A DNA stretch of 64,000 nucleotides from Deltaproteobacteria bacterium. Lineage in GTDB: Bacteria > Desulfobacterota > Binatia > UBA9968. Each line of letters starts with the position of its first letter. The stretch's first letter is position 1. The DNA is taken from NCBI GenBank assembly GCA_016874755.1, contig VGTH01000019.1, positions 36,349-100,348 of the forward strand, written 5' to 3'. The position numbers were made by a program, and so were the translations under genes. Shown here in pieces: positions 42,967 through 51,610 of the stretch. The notes beneath the pieces were generated by a model. The model was not told where the DNA came from, did not search any database, and was given only the letters and a program-made list of their open reading frames with translations.

Positions 42967-43886
42967 GAGAAGGACTTCTCAATGTAGCGCGCCGCTGCGA
43001 TCGCCGCCGTCGCGCCGTCCCCCGCCGAGGTGATCGCCTGCGATGCCGAGTCGACTCGAATATCACCGGCGGCAAAAAGCCCGGCGCGCTCAGTCTGCAT
43101 CGAGACGTCGGTCGCCACATGGCCGCTGTCGCTGAGCTTAACGAGATCGCGCAGCAGAGCGGTATTCGGTTTTAAACCCGTGTAGACAAAGACACCGGCC
43201 AACTCGACTGCCGATTTCTCCCCGGAGGCGACATTGCGGATACGCACGCCGGTAACAACTTCGTCACCGAGAATTTCCTCGATCACCGTTCGATGGTGCG
43301 CGGTGATCTTGCTGCTGCTAAAGACCCGCTGCTGATAGTTCGCTTGGCCGCTGAAACGCTCGCCGTCGTTGAAGACAAGCACGCGCTCGGCATAGTTTGT
43401 CAGCGTCAACGCTTCTTGCAGCGCCGAATCGCCGCCGCCGCCGACCGCTACTGTTTGGCCGTTGTAGAGCGGCCCATCGCAACTGGCGCAGTGGCTCACT
43501 CCCCCGCCCTCAAGTTTTTCTTCGCCGGGCACACCGAGACCTTTGGGCGTCGAGCCAGTGGCCACGATCACCGCCTTCGCCTGATGCTTGTCGCCGTCGC
43601 TACTCACCAACCAAAAGCGCCCTTGGGCCTCGATGCGCGAAACTTCAGCGCGTGAAAACTCCGCTCCGGCATCCCCTGCCTGGCGCTGCAAGTTGGGACA
43701 GAGCTCATAACCCGCCACGCCGTCGGGAAACCCAGGAAAGTCTTCGATCTTCTCGATGCTAACCAAATGGCCGCCAGGGATATTCGCTTCAAACACTAGG
43801 GTCGACAACCCTTGACGCGCTGCGAACAAACCCGCCGTCAAACCCGCCAAACCCGAACCGACAATAATCACATCGTAATTTGCCAT
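42963..43886 (-). CDS. Thioredoxin reductase-like NAD(P)/FAD oxidoreductase
   Basis: A 307-residue protein with FAD motif IIVGSGLAGLTAG (residues 7-19), redox motif CASCDG (Cys133, Cys136), NADPH motif VGGGGDSALQEA and the C-terminal FAAGDIR. ATG 43886 is the start of the conserved protein. The active-site spacing is that of bacterial TrxB. No thioredoxin gene adjoins; the nearest gene upstream on this strand is a UGSC-like protein. Confidence 0.9.
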   Translation of the reverse strand: MANYDVIIVGSGLAGLTAGLFAARQGLSTLVFEANIPGGHLVSIEKIEDFPGFPDGVAGYELCPNLQRQAGDAGAEFSRAEVSRIEAQGRFWLVSSDGDKHQAKAVIVATGSTPKGLGVPGEEKLEGGGVSHCASCDGPLYNGQTVAVGGGGDSALQEALTLTNYAERVLVFNDGERFSGQANYQQRVFSSSKITAHHRTVIEEILGDEVVTGVRIRNVASGEKSAVELAGVFVYTGLKPNTALLRDLVKLSDSGHVATDVSMQTERAGLFAAGDIRVDSASQAITSAGDGATAAIAAARYIEKSFS

Positions 43887-44050
43887 TTTCTCTAGGGGCA
43901 AAGGCTACCGCCACAAGCGCGGGCGAATTTTCCGCTTTCCGTTTTCCGCTTTCATAATTTTCGTCGCCCTACGTCTCACGGCCCAGGTTTTGCCTATCTC
44001 CATTTATCTAACGATATGGTTTTCTGATAATTGCAATCCATAATCCGCCA

Positions 44051-44455
44051 CTAGCCGTTGGTCTCGCCGCCGACCACGATGACATGAATCTCTTCGGGCT
44101 TGAACATGCGGATCATTTGATCCGGCGCAGCCTTGAGCTTCGACGCATAGGGTTCTTCGCCAAAGGTCGCTCGCGGATAGATATAATTCTGAATCAACTG
44201 ATAGTCCCAAGTTTTCGGATCGTCCTTGGTGTAGACGTTGTTCATCTCGACCAACTTGGTTTGCACCGACGGCAGATGCTCGGCAAACCAATTTTGCATC
44301 TGGCGCAAGAACAATCCGGAATCGTCAAAGCGCGGATCGACCAGGTAAACCGTCTTGCCGTCCAAGCTGTCGAGCCGCGGCGCCATCGCCTTGGGTGTGA
44401 TCTTCGGCGGGCAGCCCATCGGATTGAGCACGGAGAGTTTTTCACCCTGCGCCAT
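44051..44455 (-). CDS. UGSC-like N-terminal domain protein, probably truncated by TAG
   Basis: A 134-residue protein with MAPRLDSLDGKTVYLVDPRF, the N-terminal pattern shared with the UGSC protein at 63081-63629 (VPRLTSLKGKTIGILDNSKP). ATG 44455 follows AAGGAA. The C-terminal half differs and ends HVIVVGGETNG then TAG at 44051-44053. The frame stays open for 18 more codons (WRIMDCNYQKTISLDKWR) to a TAG at 43994, so an amber nonsense mutation near the end is likely. No Sec/Cys active-site motif is visible. It could be a fusion left by deletion. Confidence 0.6.
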   Translation of the reverse strand: MAQGEKLSVLNPMGCPPKITPKAMAPRLDSLDGKTVYLVDPRFDDSGLFLRQMQNWFAEHLPSVQTKLVEMNNVYTKDDPKTWDYQLIQNYIYPRATFGEEPYASKLKAAPDQMIRMFKPEEIHVIVVGGETNG

Positions 44456-44567
44456 AGCCAGTTCCTTCACGTTCGATTTACGTCTCTGCTACCACGGCGC
44501 GCGAAAAATTCCCAGGGTTCGAGCGCAGATTGCACTATGAGAAATACTCCGGTAGCCTCACAACCCT

Positions 44568-44882
44568 ATGGGATCGGTCCTGCGCATTGTGCTGGCGGTG
44601 GTTTTCGTTGTCAGCTATATCGCCAGCGCCCACACTGGCCTCACATCACAAGGCAATCGATTCGATTTGGCCCATAAAGGCGCGAACCCAGCCGCTGCGA
44701 TGTTAGCCGAGATCGCCGAGGCGGGTGAAACCGAGCCCATCGGCCACGCGCTGCCGGCAAGCGTGCTATGCCCACCTGCTCGCGCTGACACAATGCGCAC
44801 AACGCCGGGCCTCGATGAGCGAACCCACCGTCACCGGCCGCACAATGACCTCTACAGTCTCAATCTCGTCTTGCTGATTTGA
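44568..44882 (+). CDS. Small hypothetical protein with signal-like N-terminus
   Basis: A 104-residue ORF with a hydrophobic start (VLRIVLAVVFVVSYIASA) and a polar, His- and Arg-containing remainder. No family recognised and no clear ribosome binding site. It may be a chance ORF. Confidence 0.3.
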   Translation: MGSVLRIVLAVVFVVSYIASAHTGLTSQGNRFDLAHKGANPAAAMLAEIAEAGETEPIGHALPASVLCPPARADTMRTTPGLDERTHRHRPHNDLYSLNLVLLI

Positions 44883-44990
44883 TCTCTCTCCGCCAGCCAG
44901 AACGTGCACGTTATCGCTAACGCGAGTCGCTTTGGCGAGTCGACAAGGGCTTACCCGTCAACAGAGCACGCCGCTCTGCAGGAGAGAGAG

Positions 44991-45092
44991 ATGAGCGATT
45001 TTCCAATTTGGATGAAGTTACTCGTTTGGGGAACGATCGGTCTGACGGTCGCCTACAGCGCCTGGGGCATGTACAACTCGATCGCCCACTAA
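44991..45092 (+). CDS. 33-residue single-pass membrane protein
   Basis: ATG 44991 is preceded by CAGGAGAGAG. The peptide MSDFPIWMKLLVWGTIGLTV is a single membrane helix ending in SAWGMYNSIAH. A strong terminator hairpin follows 8 bases after the stop. The good ribosome site, membrane helix and terminator support a real small gene. Function unknown. Confidence 0.6.
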   Translation: MSDFPIWMKLLVWGTIGLTVAYSAWGMYNSIAH

Positions 45093-45100
45093 ATAAACCA

Positions 45101-45131
45101 AGAGCCGCCAAGCACGTAACTTGGCGGCTCT
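45101..45131. terminator. Hairpin terminator between convergent genes
   Basis: A perfect 12-bp stem (AGAGCCGCCAAG / CTTGGCGGCTCT) with a 7-base loop between the small membrane protein gene and the convergent binding-protein gene. Confidence 0.75.
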
Positions 45132-45161
45132 CTGATCGGCAAGGCTACCGCGAAAATAAGA

Positions 45162-46208
45162 TTAGCGAATCTGAAACGCATCCTTCCAAAGTTTTTCGTA
45201 GCGGGGGAATTCTTTGACATCGTCCAGCGTCAGCATGTGCACCGTCGCCGGCCGCACTTTCTCCAACGGCTCAACCTTTGGATGGGCCGGCGTTTCGCCC
45301 GCCTCAGCGTAGGCACGCTGCCCTTCTTCACTGACCGCCCAGCGCGCCCAGAGCAGCGCAGTGTTGGGGCGCGGTGCGCCTTTTACGATGGACACGGCGC
45401 CGCCTACCTCGCCGATGCCTTCATTCAACAGCGGCAGGACCGGCGCTCCTTTCTTCACCCGCGGCGGGAAGTGATGGGCGTAGCAGGTAAAGCAAACCGG
45501 CCGCTGCCCCGCGACCAAAAACTCCGCGAGCTGCGAGTGGCCGCGGTGAAACTCGACATTGTTGAGCGCGATGCGCTTGAGCAGATCCATCGCTTTGTCG
45601 TCGCTCTTGTACTTTTTCGCCAAGCCGACCATAATTTGGTAATCGCGCGGCTCAGCCATCAAGGCGTCCTTCCAACGCGGATGCGCCATGTCCTCGAAGC
45701 TCTTCGGCTCATCGCCTTTTTTCACCAGGCCGGTATTCCAGCCGATGATGAAAAATTGCGTATCGGTGGCCACCCATTGATCGCTTTTCAACGTCGCCGG
45801 ATAGGCCGCCGCTTCGGGAATGTTGAGCGGCTCGATCAACTTCATCTCCGAGACCTGCGCAATATAAGGCAGCGCGCTGCCAAACACGTCGGCCAGCACC
45901 CGGCCGCCGCGCGCTTCGGCCACCATGCGGGCGATCAACTTGTCGCCGGTGGCGTCGACATGATCGGGGGTAATCGCCGGGAAGCGTTTTTTAAACTGCG
46001 GGAAAATAATATCCGCGGAGCGCTGCGACAGCGCCATATAAAGGGTCAGCTTGCCGCCCTCTTTCTTGGCCTTCTCGTAGAGTTCGTCCATCGATTCAGC
46101 CTTAGCCGGCGCAGCCGCCGCGCGCACCGCGCCATACGCACTCAACAACAGCGCCACGGCGCTGAGCGCAACTGCGCTGGCGCGGCCGATCTGTTTACAA
46201 CGTGTCAT
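45162..46208 (-). CDS. Extracellular solute-binding protein (Fe3+/FutA-like, family 1)
   Basis: A 348-residue protein with a signal peptide (ASAVALSAVALLLSAYGAVRA) and the landmarks YEKAKKEGGKLTLYMALSQR, GGRVLADVFGSALP and VKGAPRPNTALLWARWAVS. ATG follows AGGAGGAC. Related in type to the product of 23684-24673. No transporter membrane component nearby; ligand unknown. Confidence 0.87.
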   Translation of the reverse strand: MTRCKQIGRASAVALSAVALLLSAYGAVRAAAAPAKAESMDELYEKAKKEGGKLTLYMALSQRSADIIFPQFKKRFPAITPDHVDATGDKLIARMVAEARGGRVLADVFGSALPYIAQVSEMKLIEPLNIPEAAAYPATLKSDQWVATDTQFFIIGWNTGLVKKGDEPKSFEDMAHPRWKDALMAEPRDYQIMVGLAKKYKSDDKAMDLLKRIALNNVEFHRGHSQLAEFLVAGQRPVCFTCYAHHFPPRVKKGAPVLPLLNEGIGEVGGAVSIVKGAPRPNTALLWARWAVSEEGQRAYAEAGETPAHPKVEPLEKVRPATVHMLTLDDVKEFPRYEKLWKDAFQIR

Positions 46209-46272
46209 TCAAGTCCTCCTACAGTGGTAAAATTCTTCCTAAGTTTTGAGTTTTTTTTCGGTTGAATTCAAT

Positions 46273-47454
46273 TCAAACCTGAGCAAAAACCTCGGCGTAG
46301 CGTTGGGTTGCCAAGACACTGCCGCAAATAAAGATCGAGTCGCCGGCACGAAACCGAAACTCCGGGTCGAACTCCACCAGCAGGTCATCGCCGCGCTCCA
46401 CCGCCACCACCGAGCAGCCAGTTTTTTCGCGAATGTGCAAATCCATCGGTAGGATGGTCCTCCAACCCGCGCGCCGATACTTTGACCACCCGTAACTCAG
46501 CATCCACCGCCACCGCTTGCTTGCCGAGCAGGCGGGCCGCCAAAATTTGCCCGGAGACCTGACTGATCGACAATGCAAAATCGGCCCCGGCGGCATAGAT
46601 GCGATCGAGATTCTCAGCGCTGTTGACGCGCGCGATCACCGGCACGTCGGGCGCCAAGTCTTTGACGATGACCGTGGAAAACAATGTCGTCGTATCGGCG
46701 CTCAGCGCGACCACTACCGCTTGGACGTTGGCGACGCCGGCATCCTTCAGAACTTTCGTGTCGAGCACGTTGCCGACGATGTCGACCCAGGGTCCGGGGC
46801 GGTTGTCAATCAGCACCGTCTCCTCGCCGGCGTCGTTGAGCAGCTCGACGACTTTGCGGCCGACTTCGCCGGCGCCGCAGACCAGAAACGCGCCGTGGCG
46901 GCGCAGCCGCTGGGCGCCGGCGCAGGCGTCCATGAACTTCTGCAAACTCTCCGGTGCCCGCACCAAGATCAAGATATTGCCGGCCTCGAAACGAAAGCCG
47001 CGCGGCAACGGCGCGATCAGTTTGCCGCCGGCCCACAGGCCGATCACCGTCACCCCGGCATGCTGGCCAATGCCCGCTTCGGCGGACTGTAGTGAAAGAT
47101 CACCAAATGATCCTTGGCATCGACGGTTTCCTTGGGCAGCCTCGTTTCGAAACGCTCTTCGAGAAACGGGATCAGGTAAATGGGAAAGATCAGAAAAATG
47201 AAGAACACACCGGTGAACTGTATCAGCACAACGTAGGCCACCATCACCGGATGGCGCCAAGAAGTATCGCCGCCATATCCCGTGGTGGAAATGGTGCCCG
47301 CCGCCCATTGCAACGCCTGCCAGAAGCTGCGCGGCTCGCCCTGCAGATAATACATGCCCAACATGTAGAGGCAGGTGGTCACCGACAGCAGCGTGAAAAA
47401 ACCGCAGACCAGAATCAACAAGCGTTTGTGTGACCGAAGCATGCGGCTAGGCAA
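46273..47454 (-). pseudogene. Potassium channel with RCK/TrkA domains, disrupted
   Basis: The N-terminal frame (from 47454) has a two-helix pore module with filter TISTTGYGGDTSW and the first RCK strand DHLVIFHYSP. It then breaks; the next frame resumes at SAEAGIGQHAGVTVIGLWAG (TrkA_C-like), so the first RCK_N domain (about 100 residues) is deleted. It continues through a second TrkA_N (FLVCGAGEVGRKVVELLNDA) and shifts again near 46455 to LPMDLHIREKTGCSVVAVER, ending FAQV at 46273. A K+ channel of this build cannot be made without correction. Confidence 0.8.
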
Positions 47455-47634
47455 GCGGCGGGCAGGAGCGGCGCGATGGGTTCATGAAATTGGCAACAAC
47501 TTTTCCGACTTGATTAGCACGCCGGCACGGCGCCAATCAAGTTTGCTCAGGCAACTGCGTATGATTTACATTGCTTTTCCTCCCCTAGCCAGATAAAAAG
47601 CGGGCGGTCAAATCGTTTCCATTGGGAGGTGAGC

Positions 47635-49173
47635 ATGCAGCTACATTCTGTTGTCGTCGTGTCGCTAGTCGCGGCCCTCGCCGTCCTGCCTGCCGCCCAC
47701 GCGCAGGCGCCGGCCGCGACGACCCTTCTGCAAAACAGCGCGCGCGCCATGGGTGGCCTCGCGGCGCTACGGGCGGTCAACAATCAAATCGTCGAAAGCG
47801 AAGGCAAACAGTTCGACTCGTCCTCGACCCAGCAGCCGCTCGGCGCGACGCGGCAGATCAGCACCTTTCGCTACACGCTGACGCGCGATCTGAGCCAACC
47901 GAAGCTGCGCCTGGAATGGGACGGGCGCAACTCGGCGCGCAATGAGAATGTCCGCTTCGTCGAAGTCATTGACGGCAACATCGGTATGCTGCAAGAAGGC
48001 GCGGGCAAGCAAACCCGCCTGCACCCCGGCCGCATGGCGACGCGCCTGCGCGAAGAACTGCGCAATCCGGTGAAACTCGTGCTAGCAGGCCTGGCGCACA
48101 AGGGTCTGCAGCGCCGCGCCGACGCCGAGCTCGACGGCAAGACGCACGCGGTGGTTTCTTTCGTTGAGAATGGCGATGAGTTTCGCGTCTACCTCGACCC
48201 GCAAAGCCACTTGCCGACCCAAGTCGAAATACTCGAAAGCGACCCCCTCGAAGGCGATAGCAACTATACCTTGCGCTACGGCGATTGGCGCAAGGTGGGC
48301 GCCCTGACCTTGCCCCACAACCTGCGCTACGAGCTCAACGGCAAGGCGCTGCTAGAGGAACAGATCAAATCGTTCCAAAACAACGTCAGCTTCGTCGCCG
48401 ACCCGTTTGCCATTCCCGACGCCGTGCGGCAGCAAAAGACCGACACCGCGCCGATTGCTTCCCAATGGATCCTGCGCCGCGTCGCCGGCAACGTAAGTTA
48501 TCTGGATTTTGGCCGCCCGCCGACGGTGGAGTGGCAGCGCTTGGCCGACGGCGTGCACAAGATCACCGGCACCGGGCACGCGACGATTCTCGTCGAGATG
48601 AACTATCACCTGGTCGCCATTGAAGGGCCGCTCTACGATATGCGCACCAAACCGGTGGTACAGTCGATCAAAGAAAAGTTTCCCAACAAGCCGATCCGCT
48701 ACGCCATCCCGACACACCATCATCTAGATCACGCCGGCGGCATCCGCGCCTTCATGGCCGAAGGCGCGACCATCGTCGTGCCGCTCAATGCGCAGAATTT
48801 CTACACCAAAGTCGCCCGCGCAGCGCACAGCCGCAAACCCGACAGCCTAGAGCGCACGAGGACCGGGGTCGTTATTGAATCGTTTGGCGGTGGGCCGAGA
48901 ATACTCACCGACGGCGCCCGGCGGGTTGAGATACATCCGCTGCCGACGTCCCATGCCGACGACCTTGTGGTGGTTTATCTGCCCGGCGAAAAGATCTTGA
49001 TCGAAGCCGACCACATCAGCCCGCGCAACGGCCAAGTGCGCACCGCGCCGCTGGTCAAAGAATTCGTCGATAAACTCGACAAGCTAGGCCTCGACGTGGC
49101 GACGATCGTCGGCATCCACGGCGACCAGGCGAGCCTGCAAGCCGCCAGAGCCGCGGCGAAAATCGATAAATAG
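47635..49173 (+). CDS. Exported MBL fold metallohydrolase
   Basis: A 512-residue protein with a signal peptide (SVVVVSLVAALAVLPAAHAQ). Residues about 25-270 resemble an outer-membrane lipoprotein-like beta domain (VEVIDGNIGMLQEG, FRVYLDPQSHLPTQVEI); the C-terminal half is a metallo-beta-lactamase fold with HxHxDH at residues 361-366 and a later IGIHGD-like motif (IVGIHGDQAS). ATG 47635 follows GGGAGGTG. Possible periplasmic lactonase or phosphodiesterase-type hydrolase. Confidence 0.85.
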   Translation: MQLHSVVVVSLVAALAVLPAAHAQAPAATTLLQNSARAMGGLAALRAVNNQIVESEGKQFDSSSTQQPLGATRQISTFRYTLTRDLSQPKLRLEWDGRNSARNENVRFVEVIDGNIGMLQEGAGKQTRLHPGRMATRLREELRNPVKLVLAGLAHKGLQRRADAELDGKTHAVVSFVENGDEFRVYLDPQSHLPTQVEILESDPLEGDSNYTLRYGDWRKVGALTLPHNLRYELNGKALLEEQIKSFQNNVSFVADPFAIPDAVRQQKTDTAPIASQWILRRVAGNVSYLDFGRPPTVEWQRLADGVHKITGTGHATILVEMNYHLVAIEGPLYDMRTKPVVQSIKEKFPNKPIRYAIPTHHHLDHAGGIRAFMAEGATIVVPLNAQNFYTKVARAAHSRKPDSLERTRTGVVIESFGGGPRILTDGARRVEIHPLPTSHADDLVVVYLPGEKILIEADHISPRNGQVRTAPLVKEFVDKLDKLGLDVATIVGIHGDQASLQAARAAAKIDK

Positions 49174-49232
49174 GAATCGCGAGCGGTGAGGCGTCCCCTT
49201 ACCCCTCACGCCTTACCCCTTACGAGGAGACC

Positions 49233-50309
49233 ATGCGCTTCGGCATTCAACTCTATCCACCGAAAACCGCGCCCGAGATGGCCGCCTGCGCCAAGAAGGC
49301 AATGGCGCAGCACAGCTTCGACAAAGTCTGGGTGCCCGATCATCTAACCTATGAGAATGTTTTCGTCATACTCGCAGCGATTGTCTCGAACACCTTGGCC
49401 CACGTCGGCAGCTCGGTGGTTAACCCTTTTATTCGCCAGCCAGTCGACCTGGCATCGAGCTTCGCCGCTCTCGCCCATCTCGCCGGCGCCCAAGGAGTGA
49501 CCGTCGGCATCGGTGCCGGCTCGTCATCGTCGGACATGATCTACAAAAAAAATCGCGTCGGCATGACGTGGGAAATGGTCCTGTTCCTGCGCGCAATGTT
49601 CGCCGGCCAGCGCGCGAGACTCGGCGACTACCCGGCGCTCGTCGACTTCTTCCGCCTCGATCCGAAAGCCGAAGCCTTCCTGCGCCTCCCACCGGCGCGA
49701 GCACCTGAGATTTTCATCGCCGCGGCGGGACCGAAGATGTTGAAGATGGCCATCGACATCGGCGATGGCCTGATTGTCAGCAATCTCTCGTTCCCCACCG
49801 CGCTCGTGCAGCGCGGCGCACTCGATGTCGCCATGCAGCAGATCGCCGCTGCTCAGGAGGCCCGTTCGCACAAGTTCACCAAAGTGTTACATCTGCACGT
49901 CTCGGTGTCGCGCAACGGCGACGCAGCGAGAAAATTCGCCAAGCGCATGGGCGCCGGCGCCTTGATCGGCGGCCACCTGTTAAAGCAAAGAATGCTGCAA
50001 CTGCCCGTCCCATCGGCAACCGCGGATGCCGTCCAAGACGGCCACCGCCAAGGCAAAAGCGTCGACGACATGATCGACCTGATCAGCGACGACCTCCTCG
50101 CCGAGGTCGGCACGGTCATCGCCGGCACGCCGGAGGAATGCCTGACCCAGCTCGACGTCATGCTACGCGCCGCCAAACCTTACAAATTCGACATCTTCGA
50201 CATGGCCTCACCCCTTGGGCCGGATTGGGATGAAGCGATCGATCTCATCTGCCAGGAGATCATTCCGGAATTGTCAGCCGGCTACGCCGGCTGCCCCACA
50301 CGCGGGTGA
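49233..50309 (+). CDS. LLM class flavin-dependent oxidoreductase
   Basis: A 358-residue luciferase-like monooxygenase (F420- or FMN-type barrel) beginning MRFGIQLYPPKTAPEMAACA. Landmarks: KVWVPDHLTYENVFVILAAI, GAQGVTVGIGAGSSSSDMI, and APEIFIAAAGPKMLKMAIDI. Start follows ACGAGGAGA. The last few residues (GYAGCPTRG) look like read-on into spacer, so the natural stop may be lost. Electron donor and substrate unknown. Confidence 0.85.
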   Translation: MRFGIQLYPPKTAPEMAACAKKAMAQHSFDKVWVPDHLTYENVFVILAAIVSNTLAHVGSSVVNPFIRQPVDLASSFAALAHLAGAQGVTVGIGAGSSSSDMIYKKNRVGMTWEMVLFLRAMFAGQRARLGDYPALVDFFRLDPKAEAFLRLPPARAPEIFIAAAGPKMLKMAIDIGDGLIVSNLSFPTALVQRGALDVAMQQIAAAQEARSHKFTKVLHLHVSVSRNGDAARKFAKRMGAGALIGGHLLKQRMLQLPVPSATADAVQDGHRQGKSVDDMIDLISDDLLAEVGTVIAGTPEECLTQLDVMLRAAKPYKFDIFDMASPLGPDWDEAIDLICQEIIPELSAGYAGCPTRG

Positions 50310-50323
50310 ACTCCAACGTTATA

Positions 50324-50604
50324 CGGATGATCAAGCTAATCGGTGATTTCGAACGTGACGGATGCGTGGCTGTCCACGACGTCTTCGCGCCCGAGCACCT
50401 CGCCGATGCGGAGTCGGTTCTGCGACTCGATTGAACTGTCTCGGGCCGGTACTCGCGATCTCCTGGAGCAAGAGTGGCGCAGTGCAATGGCGCGCACACT
50501 TCGTGAGAGGCCGTCGATTAAACTTGGTGGCGGTGAGGGTACACTTTGAGGATACCGACACGAAAAACGTTTCGCTTGCAACGGTCCAAAAGAGCGGACC
50601 TTGA
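50324..50604 (+). pseudogene. Phytanoyl-CoA dioxygenase-like remnant
   Basis: Three frames carry consecutive pieces: MIKLIGDFERDGCVAVHDVF...EHLADAESVL; SRAGTRDLLEQEWRSAMART; and VAVRVHFEDTDTKNVSLATV. They resemble the first 90 residues of PhyH-family Fe/2-oxoglutarate enzymes. The metal-binding half is absent. A decayed gene, not expressed as an enzyme. Confidence 0.5.
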
Positions 50605-50621
50605 ATGTGATCTGAGAGAAG

Positions 50622-51608
50622 TCAGCGCAAGCCCAATTCGCGGCGCGCTTCGTTCAACGGCTGGAAATCGACGACTTTGGGGATAGGAATTTCACCGATG
50701 CCCTTGTCGAGACGCTGAATGATCTGAAAGTGCTCTTTCAACCCCGCGTCGCTGGCGAGGCCGTCTTTGCTGAGCGCGCGCGACACCGGCCCATAGACTT
50801 CTTCAGCCACGGCGCGCTCGATTTCCCACTCGCGCGCCATGATCTCGATGGTCTCCTTGGGCCGTTCCTTTGCGAAGGCGAGACCGCGCGACAAGCCGCG
50901 CAACAAGCGTTTCACCTGCTCGCGCTTATCGCGCAAGGTGCGATCCAGAGTGGTAAAACCGTTGGCCGGAAGGTCCGTGACGTCAGCCAACGAGAGCAGC
51001 AAGTTAAACCCCTTCTGTCTGAGAATAACGTGCGACGGCGGCACCGCTATGGTCGCGTCGATGGAGCCAGAGCTGAGCGCGGCGACCCGCACGTTTTCCG
51101 TGCCGATCAGAATCATCGTCACGTCGCGGTCGGGATCGAGCCCGTGGTGACGCAAGCCAATCCGCGTCGAAACTTCGGTGGCACCGCCAAAGGAGCTGAT
51201 GCCGATGATCTTGCCTTTAAGATCTTGGAGCGTCTTGATCTGCGGCTTGGCCATCAGAAAATAGAGCGGGCTGCGCAGCGAGAAGAATAAGCTCTTCATC
51301 GGGCTGCCCTTGGCCGCGAGGCGTAGACCCGATTCAGCGAGACCGTGATACTCGATCTCACCGCCGAGCAGCGCCGAGTGCGCGATGTTGGGGCGCAGAT
51401 TGGGAATCTCCAACTCCAGCCCCTCGTCGCGCATAAAGCCGCGATGGATCGCCACGTACATTGGCAAGTAGCCCATGGACTTGGCGGGGATGGCGAGCCT
51501 CACCTTCTCACTAGTCTGCGCACCGTGGGCCGAAACACCCGCGATGAGAGGAAACAGGACGCCAACGATCCATCCGATCTGTCTGATCCGACTGATCCGT
51601 CCCGCCAT
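50622..51608 (-). CDS. ABC transporter substrate-binding protein (NMT1/THI5-like)
   Basis: A 328-residue binding protein with a signal peptide (IGWIVGVLFPLIAGVSAHG). Landmarks: MGYLPMYVAIHRGFMRDEGL, LQDLKGKIIGISSFGGATEV, IDATIAVPPSHVILRQKGF. It begins 2 bases after the stop of the amidohydrolase gene, so the two form one operon: the clearest receptor/hydrolase pairing in the window. Confidence 0.88.
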   Translation of the reverse strand: MAGRISRIRQIGWIVGVLFPLIAGVSAHGAQTSEKVRLAIPAKSMGYLPMYVAIHRGFMRDEGLELEIPNLRPNIAHSALLGGEIEYHGLAESGLRLAAKGSPMKSLFFSLRSPLYFLMAKPQIKTLQDLKGKIIGISSFGGATEVSTRIGLRHHGLDPDRDVTMILIGTENVRVAALSSGSIDATIAVPPSHVILRQKGFNLLLSLADVTDLPANGFTTLDRTLRDKREQVKRLLRGLSRGLAFAKERPKETIEIMAREWEIERAVAEEVYGPVSRALSKDGLASDAGLKEHFQIIQRLDKGIGEIPIPKVVDFQPLNEARRELGLR

Positions 51609-51610
51609 CG

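Noticed and set aside
44051..44053. In-frame TAG read as pyrrolysine
   Set aside because: No pyl genes or pyrrolysine-enzyme family in the window; a nonsense mutation explains it more simply.
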